DNA from: Acidimicrobiia bacterium
GTDB lineage: Bacteria > Actinomycetota > Acidimicrobiia > Acidimicrobiales > CAIXPF01
Direction: 5' to 3'
Length of the DNA stretch: 39,643 bases
Assembly: GCA_009377505.1 (NCBI GenBank)
Contig: WHTX01000006.1
Span: forward strand, 1-39,643
Below, one piece after another: positions 33,340 to 39,643 of this stretch (positions are counted from its first letter, which is position 1; each line of letters starts with the position of its first letter). Below the pieces are notes generated by a model. It saw nothing but the letters and a program-made list of their open reading frames with translations, made no database searches and was not told the origin of the DNA. The position numbers and the translations under genes were made by a program.

Positions 33340-34953
33340 TCAGGACGCCTCGACGGCCAACCACACGGCTGTGGCCGCGGGCAGCGAGCCGTCGACGGCG
33401 AGGGCGTCGCTGGCCAGGACCACGCTGGCCCCGAGCAGCTCCGCCGGCAGGGCCGCGGGCTCGTCCGCCACGTTGACGACGCAGGCGAAGCTCGGCCCCC
33501 GACGGAAAGCCAGCACCCCGTCGCCGGCGTCGAGCCAGCGCACGGCCTCGTCGGCCGGCGCCACCAGCTCGCGCCGCAGGCGCAAGGCCGCCCGGTAGAG
33601 GCTGAGCATCGACGCCGGGCGCGCCGCCTGGCGCGCGGCGGCGAGCTCCCGCCAGCTCCCGGGCTGGGGCAGCCAGGACGCCGCCGAGGGCCCGAATCCG
33701 TACGACGGCTCCTCGCCCGACCAGGGCAGGGGCACCCGGCAGCCGTCCCTGCCCGGGTCGGCGCCTTCCGTACGCGCGAACGTCGGGTCCTGTCGCACCT
33801 CGTCCGCCAGGTCCTCGACCTCGTGGAGGCCGAGCTCCTCGCCCTGGTATACGTAGGCGCCACCGGGCAGGGCGAGCATGAGCAGCGCCGCCGCCCGTGC
33901 CCGGCGCGCGCCGAGGGCGCCTCCCCCGTACCGGGTGACGTGGCGGGTCACGTCGTGGTTCGAGAGCACCCAGGTGGGCGGGGCGCCCGTGCCGGCGAGC
34001 GACCCGATCGTCGCGTCGATGGCCTGTCGCAGCGCCCCGGCGGCCCAGGGGGCTAGCAGGAAATGGAAGTTGAAGGCGGTGTGCAGCTCATCGGGGCGGA
34101 CGTAGCGGGCGAGCCGCTGCGGGCTCTGCAGCCACGCCTCGGCCACGAAGCTGCGCTCACCGGGGTAGGCGTCGGCCAGCCGCCGCCACGCCCGGTACAC
34201 GTCGTGGACCTCGTCACGGTCGAAGTGGGGGTGGCCCTCCGCCGCCGGCCCGCGCCGCAGGCGCTCAGGAGGGATGTCGGGGAGGTCGGGGTCCTTGGCC
34301 AGGGCGTGGGCCACGTCGACCCGGAAGCCGTCGACCCCACGGTCGAGCCAGAAGCGCAGGATCGACTCGTACTCCCCCCGCACCTCCCCGTTCGTCCAGT
34401 CGAGGTCGGGCTGTTCAGGGGCGAAGAGGTGCAGGTACCACTGGCCGGGGGCGCCGTCGGGCTCGGTCACCCTGGCCCAGGCGCCGCCCCCGAACCGGCT
34501 GCGCCAGTTGTTGGGCGGTTCGTCGCCCCTCGGGCCTCGGCCGTCTCGGAAGAGGTAGCGGGCTCGCTCGGGGCTGCCGGGCGGCGCGGCCAGAGCGGCC
34601 CGGAACCAGGGGTGCTCGCTCGAGGTGTGGTTGGGGACGAGGTCGACGATGAGGCGGAGGCCGAGGCCGTGGGCGTCGGCGAGGAGGGCGTCGAAGTCCC
34701 CCAGGGTGCCGAAGCGGGGGTCGACGTCGCGGTGGTCGGCCACGTCGTAGCCCCCGTCGACCTGGGGGGAGGGGTAGAAGGGCGTCAGCCACAGGGCATC
34801 CACGCCGAGGTCGCGAAGGTGAGCCAGGCGCGAGCGGATCCCGGCGAGGTCGCCCACCCCGTCGCCGTCGGCGTCGGCGAAGCTGCGCACGTACACCTGG
34901 TAGATGACGGCGCGTCGCCACCACGGGGCCCGGGGGTCGGCCGCTGCGCTCAC
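33340..34953 (-). CDS. GH13 alpha-glucosidase (oligo-1,6-glucosidase/trehalose-synthase-like)
   Basis: A 537-residue cytoplasmic glycoside hydrolase of family 13 that cleaves alpha-glucosidic bonds of short oligosaccharides. The barrel motifs are intact: VYVRSFADADGDGVGDLAGI at the start, DLVPNHTSSEHPWF, nucleophile D213 in DGFRVDVAHAL, acid/base E272 in FVAEAW and D334 in SNHDVTRH. There is no signal peptide. GTG 34953 is chosen because family similarity begins a few residues later and CAGGAT lies 7 nt upstream, a leaderless arrangement. It is divergent to the WYL regulator, which may control it. Substrate (maltose, isomaltose, trehalose or sucrose) cannot be fixed from sequence. Confidence 0.92.
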   Translation of the reverse strand: MSAAADPRAPWWRRAVIYQVYVRSFADADGDGVGDLAGIRSRLAHLRDLGVDALWLTPFYPSPQVDGGYDVADHRDVDPRFGTLGDFDALLADAHGLGLRLIVDLVPNHTSSEHPWFRAALAAPPGSPERARYLFRDGRGPRGDEPPNNWRSRFGGGAWARVTEPDGAPGQWYLHLFAPEQPDLDWTNGEVRGEYESILRFWLDRGVDGFRVDVAHALAKDPDLPDIPPERLRRGPAAEGHPHFDRDEVHDVYRAWRRLADAYPGERSFVAEAWLQSPQRLARYVRPDELHTAFNFHFLLAPWAAGALRQAIDATIGSLAGTGAPPTWVLSNHDVTRHVTRYGGGALGARRARAAALLMLALPGGAYVYQGEELGLHEVEDLADEVRQDPTFARTEGADPGRDGCRVPLPWSGEEPSYGFGPSAASWLPQPGSWRELAAARQAARPASMLSLYRAALRLRRELVAPADEAVRWLDAGDGVLAFRRGPSFACVVNVADEPAALPAELLGASVVLASDALAVDGSLPAATAVWLAVEAS

Positions 34954-35037
34954 CCGGCTGATCCTGGCACGGCGGAGCCGAGCGTCCGGGCGCGTCTGCG
35001 GCACGAGGCGGGGCTCCGGCCGCCGCGACTTCGCGTC

Positions 35038-35076
35038 GAGAACTGGCCGCTGGCTGGCCATGTTCTCTGGGACGAT
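35038..35076 (+). promoter_or_regulatory. Interrupted palindrome and leaderless promoter before the WYL regulator
   Basis: GAGAACtGGCC (35038-35048) and GGCCatGTTCTC (35056-35067) are inverted arms around a 7-nt centre. They cover the -35 area of GACGAT (35071-35076), which stands 6 nt before ATG 35083. The site lies in the 129-nt region divergent to the glucosidase and suits an operator for the regulator itself. Confidence 0.45.
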
Positions 35077-35082
35077 GGCCGC

Positions 35083-36069
35083 ATGCGCGCCGACCGCCTC
35101 GTGGCCACGTTGCTGTTCCTCCAGTCACGTGGCCGGGTGACGGCGGCGGAGGTGGCCGACGAGCTCGAGGTGTCCATCCGCACCGCCCGGCGCGACCTCG
35201 AGGCCCTCTCCATCGCCGGCATCCCCGTGTACTCCCAGGCTGGGCGGGGCGGCGGGTGGTCCCTGGTGGGCGGGGCGCGCACCGACCTGAGCGGGCTGAC
35301 CGCGGCCGAGGCCCGCACCCTGTTCCTCGTGGCCGGGCCGTCCTCCGCGGTGACGCCCGAGGCCAAGGCGGCGCTGCGAAAGCTGGTGCAGGCGCTGCCC
35401 GAGACCTTCCGCGCCGAGGCGGAGAAGGCGGCGGCGGCCATCGTGTTGGACCCGGCGCACTGGGGGGGCACGGCCCCGCCCACGCCTCCCCACCTCGAGG
35501 CGCTGCAGCAGGCGGTGGTGCAGGGCACCCAGGTCCGGCTCGGCTACACCGACCGCGGCGGCGCGACGAGCGACCGCACCGTGCACCCGCTCGGCCTCGT
35601 GTCCAAGGAGTCGACGTGGTACCTCGTCGCCGGCACCGACGCCGGTATGCGCACCTTCCGGGTGTGGCGGGTCCGCTCGGTGGAGCCCACCGACGACCCC
35701 GTGCGCCGACCCCCGGGGTTCGACCTCGCCGAGACCTGGCGGGGCGTGGTGACCGAGATGGACGAGCGCCGCGGCGCGATGCCGGTCAGCGCCCTCGCCG
35801 ACCCGTCCTTCGTCGGCTGGCTGCGCGGCCACTTCGGTACCCGGTTGACCGTCGGCGATGCCACCGAGGACGGTCGCGTCCCGCTCGAGATCGGCTTCGG
35901 GGTCACGCACAACCCGGCTATGGAGCTGGCCGGTTACGCCGCCGGCCTCGAGGTGCTGGGCCCGCCCGAGGTGCGCGACGAGCTCGCCACCATCGGCAGG
36001 CGCCTCCTCGAGCGCTACGGCACTGTCCCCTCTGCTGACCGTCGGGGCGGGGGCGGCCCTCAGCGGTAG
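35083..36069 (+). CDS. HTH/WYL-domain transcriptional regulator (DeoR-like)
   Basis: A 328-residue regulator. The N-terminal winged helix (1-60: RLVATLLFLQSRGRVTAAEVADELEVSIRTARRDLEALSIAGIPVYSQAGRGGGW) is the HTH_11 type. The middle WYL domain (about 140-215) contains LRLGYTDRGG-like residues, HPLGLVSKESTWYLVAGTDAG and FRVWRVRSVEPTDDP, where the W-Y-L triad is seen as TWYLVA. A C-terminal WCX-type extension follows. WYL domains bind small ligands or nucleic-acid ends. The gene is leaderless-type (GACGAT, 6 nt, ATG). It converges with the cupin gene, the two stops overlapping by 10 bp. It probably regulates the divergent glucosidase and itself. Confidence 0.9.
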   Translation: MRADRLVATLLFLQSRGRVTAAEVADELEVSIRTARRDLEALSIAGIPVYSQAGRGGGWSLVGGARTDLSGLTAAEARTLFLVAGPSSAVTPEAKAALRKLVQALPETFRAEAEKAAAAIVLDPAHWGGTAPPTPPHLEALQQAVVQGTQVRLGYTDRGGATSDRTVHPLGLVSKESTWYLVAGTDAGMRTFRVWRVRSVEPTDDPVRRPPGFDLAETWRGVVTEMDERRGAMPVSALADPSFVGWLRGHFGTRLTVGDATEDGRVPLEIGFGVTHNPAMELAGYAAGLEVLGPPEVRDELATIGRRLLERYGTVPSADRRGGGGPQR

Positions 36070-36362
36070 AACTCGACGACGAAGCGAGCGTCGGGGGCCG
36101 GCTCGACGTGGTGGGGCAGGCCAGGCTCGATCACCTGCTCGTCGCCCGCGGCGAGCAGGACGCCCTCGCTCGGCCCGTCCTCGAGCACGAAGCGCACCGA
36201 CCCGGCCCGGACGCGCAGCAGCCCCCACACGCCCTCGGCGACCCGGTGGCCACGCAGCAGCCCCGCCGGCACCGTCTCGGCGGTGAGCTCGTCGGTCGTC
36301 CGGCGCAACGTCGCGCCCGAGGGGATCGACGGCCGGCCGGTCACGGCGCCGTTGTAGTCCAA
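36060..36362 (-). CDS. DUF1971 cupin-like protein (TehB N-terminal type)
   Basis: A 100-residue single beta-barrel protein of the DUF1971 family, also found fused to the N-terminus of some TehB tellurite methyltransferases. The family pattern is clear: ETVPAGLLRGHRVAEGVWGLLRVRAGSVRFVLED, then GDEQVIEPGLPHHVEPAPDARFVVEFYR at the end. The HHVEP segment holds the likely metal ligands. TTG 36362 gives the longest form; GTG 36344 is a shorter option, and similarity begins well after both. Biochemical role is unknown. The 3' end overlaps that of the WYL gene. Confidence 0.82.
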   Translation of the reverse strand: MDYNGAVTGRPSIPSGATLRRTTDELTAETVPAGLLRGHRVAEGVWGLLRVRAGSVRFVLEDGPSEGVLLAAGDEQVIEPGLPHHVEPAPDARFVVEFYR

Positions 36363-36464
36363 GACCCCTCGGCTGGCCCAGCCGCGATTCGCCGGGACTG
36401 CCTCACCTGGGCGGCGCCCCCACCGACGAGAACGCGCTGGGCGTCGGGGCCACCACCTAGCTTG

Positions 36465-38465
36465 GTGACGACGGACGGCCCCCGACCCGCGGCCGCCGGC
36501 GAGGACGAGCCACCCACCGTGCCCGCAGCGAAGCGCCGAAGCTATCCGCCCAGCCGATGGCGGCGCCGATCGTGGCCCCTGCGCCCATGGCCGTTGGCCG
36601 TGCTCGTCGTCCTCGCCGTGATGGTGGTGGTCGCCGGCCTCCTGGTGTGGCGGGCCCGCCGGGACGGCCTTCCCGGGCCCGAGGTCGTCGCCGGACGGTT
36701 CGCCACCGCCTGGGGCGCGGGTGACGCGGCGGCCCTGCGCGACCTCGTCGTCGACCCCGCCGCCCTCGACCGGCTCGACCCCCTGGCCACGGTGGCCGAG
36801 CTGCAGCCGACCGCCTCACACGTCACCCTCGGCGTTGTGACCAAGGCCGAGAACGGCACAGCCACCGCCGCCTTCACCATGGAGGTGCAGCTCAGCGAGG
36901 CAGGCAGCGTCCGCTGGGACGGGTCCCTGCCCCTCGTCGACGGCGAGGAGGGCTGGGCCGTGCAGTGGGGGCCGTCCGCGCTCCACCCCCGGTTCCCCGA
37001 AGGCGGGGCCTTCCGCGCCACCACGACCTGGCCCGAGCGGGCGGCCATCCTCGGCGCCGACGGCCAGCCCCTCACCGGCGAGGTCGCCACGGTCGTGGTC
37101 GGCGCCGAGCCCCGGCGCATCGAGGACCGGGCCGCGGTGGCCGCCCTCCTGGCCGAGACCCTCGGCGTCGACCCCGCGGCCTTCGCCGCCGCTCTCGACG
37201 CGCCCGGCGTGCAGCCCGACCACTTCGTGCCCATCGTCGAGGTCCGGCGCGATCGCTACGACGCGGTGCGCGACGTCATCCACCCCGTGCCCGGGCTGCT
37301 GTTCCGGGAGGGGACCGCCCGCCAGAGCGCGACGACGGGCTTCGCCCGGCATCTGCTGGGCCGCTTCGGCGAGGTGACGGCAGAGCGGCTCGCCGAGCTC
37401 GGCCCGCCCTACGGCGCGGGCGACCTGGTCGGCCTCGACGGCCTCGAGGGCGCCTTCGAGGAGCAGCTCGCCGGCCGCCCCCAGACCAACGTCGAGCTGG
37501 TCGACGCCAAGGGCGCGGTGGTCGAGGTCGTGGGCTCACCGCCGGCCGTGCTCTCCCGGCCGCTGCCGACCACCCTCGACCCGTCCGTGCAGGCCGCGGC
37601 CGAGGCGGCGCTCGCCGGCGTGGCCGTCCCCGCCGCGCTGGTGGCGGTCGACGGCGCCACCGGTGGGGTGCGCGCCGCCGTCTCCCGCCCCATCGAAGAG
37701 GACTTCGACCGGGCAGTGGCCGGCAGGTACCCGCCGGGGTCCACGTTCAAGGTGGTCACCGCCTACGCCCTGCTCGCCGCCGGCCTCGACCCCGCCACCA
37801 TCGTGGACTGCCCCGGCACCCTGGTCGTGGACGGCCGCGAGTTCGGCAACTTCGAGGGCGGGGCGCCGGGGCCCGAGCCCTTCGCCGACGCCTTCGCCGG
37901 CTCGTGCAACACGGCGATGATCGGCCAGGCCGCCACATTGCCGCCCGGCGCCCTGGGCGACGCCGCGGCTACGTTCGGCTTCGGCAGCGACTACTCGCTC
38001 GGGCTGCCGACCGCCGGCGCCTCCTTCCCGGCGCCACAGGGCGAGGTGGAGGCCGCGGCCTCGGCCATCGGCCAGGCTGCCGTCGAGGCGAGCCCCTTGC
38101 ACCTGGCCACGGTGGCCGCCGCGGTCGCCACTGGGACCTGGCGCAGCCCCGTGCTGCTGGTCGAGCGGGCCGACGAGCAGGTCACCCGGCCCCTCGAGCC
38201 CGCCGCGGCCGAGCGGCTGCGCACGCTCATGCGGCGGGTCGTGACCCAGGGCAGCGGCACGGCGGCCGACGTGGCCGGGCTCGAGGTCATCGGCAAGTCG
38301 GGCACGGCCGAGTTCGGCGAGGGCGACCCCCTGCCCACCCACGCCTGGTTCATCGCCGCCGTCGGCGACCTGGGCGCCGCCGTGCTCCTCGAGGGCGGAG
38401 GGGTGGGGGGCCGGGACGCAGCGCCCGTCATGGCCCGATTCCTCGAAGCACTCCCAAGCCGGTAG
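36465..38465 (+). CDS. Class B penicillin-binding protein, MecA-like (PbpA/PBP-lipo type)
   Basis: A 666-residue peptidoglycan transpeptidase with a single N-terminal anchor (WPLAVLVVLAVMVVVAGLLVW). Next come an NTF2-like MecA_N domain (EVVAGRFATAWGAGDAAALRDLV...), a dimerisation domain (from RAAILGADGQPL) and the transpeptidase domain. Active-site motifs are complete: S426-T-F-K429, S480-C-N482 and K611-S-G-T614. This is the architecture of actinobacterial PBPs related to MecA of staphylococci, often poorly inhibited by beta-lactams. GTG 36465 lies just after TAGCTT (36458-36463). If that is the -10, the true start would be GTG 36519, which still leaves the anchor intact. It stands alone, not in a division cluster. 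Confidence 0.9.
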   Translation: MTTDGPRPAAAGEDEPPTVPAAKRRSYPPSRWRRRSWPLRPWPLAVLVVLAVMVVVAGLLVWRARRDGLPGPEVVAGRFATAWGAGDAAALRDLVVDPAALDRLDPLATVAELQPTASHVTLGVVTKAENGTATAAFTMEVQLSEAGSVRWDGSLPLVDGEEGWAVQWGPSALHPRFPEGGAFRATTTWPERAAILGADGQPLTGEVATVVVGAEPRRIEDRAAVAALLAETLGVDPAAFAAALDAPGVQPDHFVPIVEVRRDRYDAVRDVIHPVPGLLFREGTARQSATTGFARHLLGRFGEVTAERLAELGPPYGAGDLVGLDGLEGAFEEQLAGRPQTNVELVDAKGAVVEVVGSPPAVLSRPLPTTLDPSVQAAAEAALAGVAVPAALVAVDGATGGVRAAVSRPIEEDFDRAVAGRYPPGSTFKVVTAYALLAAGLDPATIVDCPGTLVVDGREFGNFEGGAPGPEPFADAFAGSCNTAMIGQAATLPPGALGDAAATFGFGSDYSLGLPTAGASFPAPQGEVEAAASAIGQAAVEASPLHLATVAAAVATGTWRSPVLLVERADEQVTRPLEPAAAERLRTLMRRVVTQGSGTAADVAGLEVIGKSGTAEFGEGDPLPTHAWFIAAVGDLGAAVLLEGGGVGGRDAAPVMARFLEALPSR

Positions 38466-38551
38466 CGCCCCCGGTTGACGGCGGGCACCCCGGTGGTGGA
38501 GGTTCTGCCCCGCGCGACAGTCGAGGTGCGGCGTCGTGCCTGGGAGGGACC

Positions 38552-39448
38552 ATGGAGATCGGGCAGTTCGGCTTCATCGACACCGTGGAGGGGATCACCA
38601 AGAGCCTGGAGTCGGCCGCCAGCGACGGCTTCGCCAGCTACTGGATCCCCCAGGCCTTCGGCATGGACACCCTGACGGTGATCGGCGCGGTCGGCCCCCG
38701 CGTGCCTGGTCTGCGCCTGGCCACGGCCGTCGTCCCCACCTACCCCCGCCACCCGATGGTCCTGGCCCAGCAGGCGTTGACCACCAACCTCCTCGTCGGC
38801 GGCCGCCTGGCGCTCGGCGTGGGCCCCTCGCACAAGCCGGTGGTGGAGGGCAGCTGGGGCATCTCCTTCGACCGGCCCATCCGCCACCTGCACGAATACC
38901 TGGTCGCCCTGCAGGAGTCCCTCGGCCAGAAGCCGCGCTACCAGGGCGAGACCATCACGGCCAAGGGCGACCTGTCCGTGCCCGACGCGCCGACGCCCAA
39001 GGTGCTGGTGTCGGCGCTCGGGCCCCAGCTCTTGAAGCTGACCGGCTCGGTGGCCGACGGCACCATCACCTGGATGACGGGGCCGAACACGCTGCGCGAC
39101 CTCACCGTGCCCACCATCACCGCCGCGGCCGACGCCGCCGGCCGGCCCGCGCCCGAGGTGGTGGCGGGCGTGCCCGTGTGCGTGACCGACGACCCCGCCG
39201 CCACGCTCGAGCGGGCCAATCGCAGCTTCTCGATGTACGGCACCCTGCCGTCCTACCGGGCCATGCTCGACCGGGAGGGCTACGACGGGCCCGGCGAGAT
39301 CGCCATCATCGGCGACGCCGACACGGTGGGCGAGCGCATCCTGGCCTTCGCCGACCTCGGCGTCACCACCTTCGCCGCCTCCGAGTTCGGCAGCCGCGAC
39401 CAGCGCGCCGCCACCCGCGAGCTGCTCGTCCGCCTGCTTGCCCGCTGA
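38552..39448 (+). CDS. F420-dependent LLM-class oxidoreductase (TIGR03564-like)
   Basis: A 298-residue luciferase-like TIM-barrel protein of a subgroup predicted to use coenzyme F420. Family blocks: GFASYWIPQAFGMDTLTVIGAVG, LATAVVPTYPRHPMVLAQQALTTNLLVGGRLALGVGPSHKPVVEGSWGISFDRP, VLVSALGPQLLKLTGSVADGTITWMTGP and PVCVTDDPAAT. The GGRLALGVGPSH turn is where the cofactor phosphate sits in relatives. ATG 38552 has GGGAGGG upstream. It is separated from the PBP gene by 86 nt and convergent with the pirin-like gene. Substrate unknown. Confidence 0.92.
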   Translation: MEIGQFGFIDTVEGITKSLESAASDGFASYWIPQAFGMDTLTVIGAVGPRVPGLRLATAVVPTYPRHPMVLAQQALTTNLLVGGRLALGVGPSHKPVVEGSWGISFDRPIRHLHEYLVALQESLGQKPRYQGETITAKGDLSVPDAPTPKVLVSALGPQLLKLTGSVADGTITWMTGPNTLRDLTVPTITAAADAAGRPAPEVVAGVPVCVTDDPAATLERANRSFSMYGTLPSYRAMLDREGYDGPGEIAIIGDADTVGERILAFADLGVTTFAASEFGSRDQRAATRELLVRLLAR

Positions 39449-39465
39449 GGCGCGGGATGCGGTGG

Positions 39466-39489
39466 TCCGCCGAGCCGCTCAGCGGCGGA
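39466..39489. terminator. Hairpin between convergent LLM and pirin-like genes
   Basis: TCCGCCG (39466-39472) and CGGCGGA (39483-39489) pair across a 10-nt loop. The right half overlaps the stop codon of the minus-strand gene. A weak bidirectional terminator is plausible. Confidence 0.3.
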
Positions 39490-39643
39490 CGGGCTCGCGC
39501 TCCTCGACGCGACCGTCGACATGGCGGGCGAAGCGCCCCCGCTCGCGGCCGTGGTCCGGTGCCTCGTCGGGCCACGGCCACCCGCCGAACTGGGTGGCGC
39601 GGTAGTCCTCGAAGGACTGCTCGATCTCGGCCTTCGTGTTCAT
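39479..39643 (-). CDS. Pirin-family protein, C-terminal fragment (gene continues past the window edge)
   Basis: The last 54 codons of a minus-strand gene, ending at TGA 39479-39481. [21 protein letters not shown], then [23 protein letters not shown], matches the C-terminal end of actinobacterial pirins (cupin-fold, quercetinase-like), where FVMNT-EEI-AF-DY-G-FG is conserved. The first visible codon happens to be ATG, but in this family that methionine is internal (part of FVMNT), so the gene very probably extends beyond 39643. Identification rests on the tail only. Confidence 0.6.
   Translation of the reverse strand: MNTKAEIEQSFEDYRATQFGGWPWPDEAPDHGRERGRFARHVDGRVEEREPVRR

Overview
This 39.6 kb window is very GC-rich and densely coded, with frequent GTG/TTG starts, 4-nt stop/start overlaps and short gaps between genes. 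Aerobic benzoyl-CoA (box) genes, two luciferase-like (LLM) oxidoreductases, a deazaflavin (F420)-dependent nitroreductase-family protein, a DUF222/HNH (13E12-type) gene and many starts that look leaderless point to a free-living Actinomycetota. Class Acidimicrobiia is my best guess, by inference only. There is no rRNA, tRNA, CRISPR array or recognisable transposase.

Layout. 1-4317: a boxC-boxB operon behind a repeat-rich control region, then an alpha/beta hydrolase whose 5' end is disturbed by a 42-bp tandem repeat. 4318-7135: a decayed DUF222/HNH gene, an aldo/keto reductase and a MazEF-type toxin-antitoxin pair with a palindromic operator. 7136-10616: a PRISE-like SDR with a one-base frameshift, then nfeD and flotillin joined by three 44-bp repeats, each a mini-ORF with its own start, stop and Shine-Dalgarno. 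10635-14104: an acyl-CoA synthetase, a C-terminal remnant of a TAP-like hydrolase, and an LLM oxidoreductase. 14105-23569 (minus strand): an MFS exporter and a complete branched-chain-type ABC operon (two paralogous substrate-binding lipoproteins, an atypical AMP-binding enzyme, livH, livM, livF, livG). 23702-27493: CaiB-type CoA transferase, FadR-type GntR regulator, acyl-CoA dehydrogenase and RidA. 27494-28511: a non-coding stretch with inverted and direct repeats, and a small lipoprotein. 28512-33328: a xanthine dehydrogenase-type large subunit split by a one-base frameshift, an orphan substrate-binding lipoprotein and the F420-type protein. 33340-39643: GH13 glucosidase and WYL regulator (divergent), a DUF1971 cupin, a MecA-type penicillin-binding protein, a second LLM oxidoreductase and the C-terminal end of a pirin-like gene.

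How the genes work together. The main theme is uptake, CoA activation and oxidation of organic acids. BoxB epoxidises benzoyl-CoA and BoxC opens the ring; boxA and boxD are not here. The 15-27 kb block looks like an import, CoA-ligation or CoA-transfer, and dehydrogenation route for an unidentified carboxylate, probably controlled by the GntR repressor.

The least ordinary features are the two tandem arrays placed exactly on stop/start junctions (boxB/hydrolase and nfeD/flotillin), the AMP-binding enzyme that has lost the usual catalytic lysines, the recurring NANNNT-N6/7-start leaderless promoter signature, and a set of one-base frameshifts that may be real or may be assembly errors.
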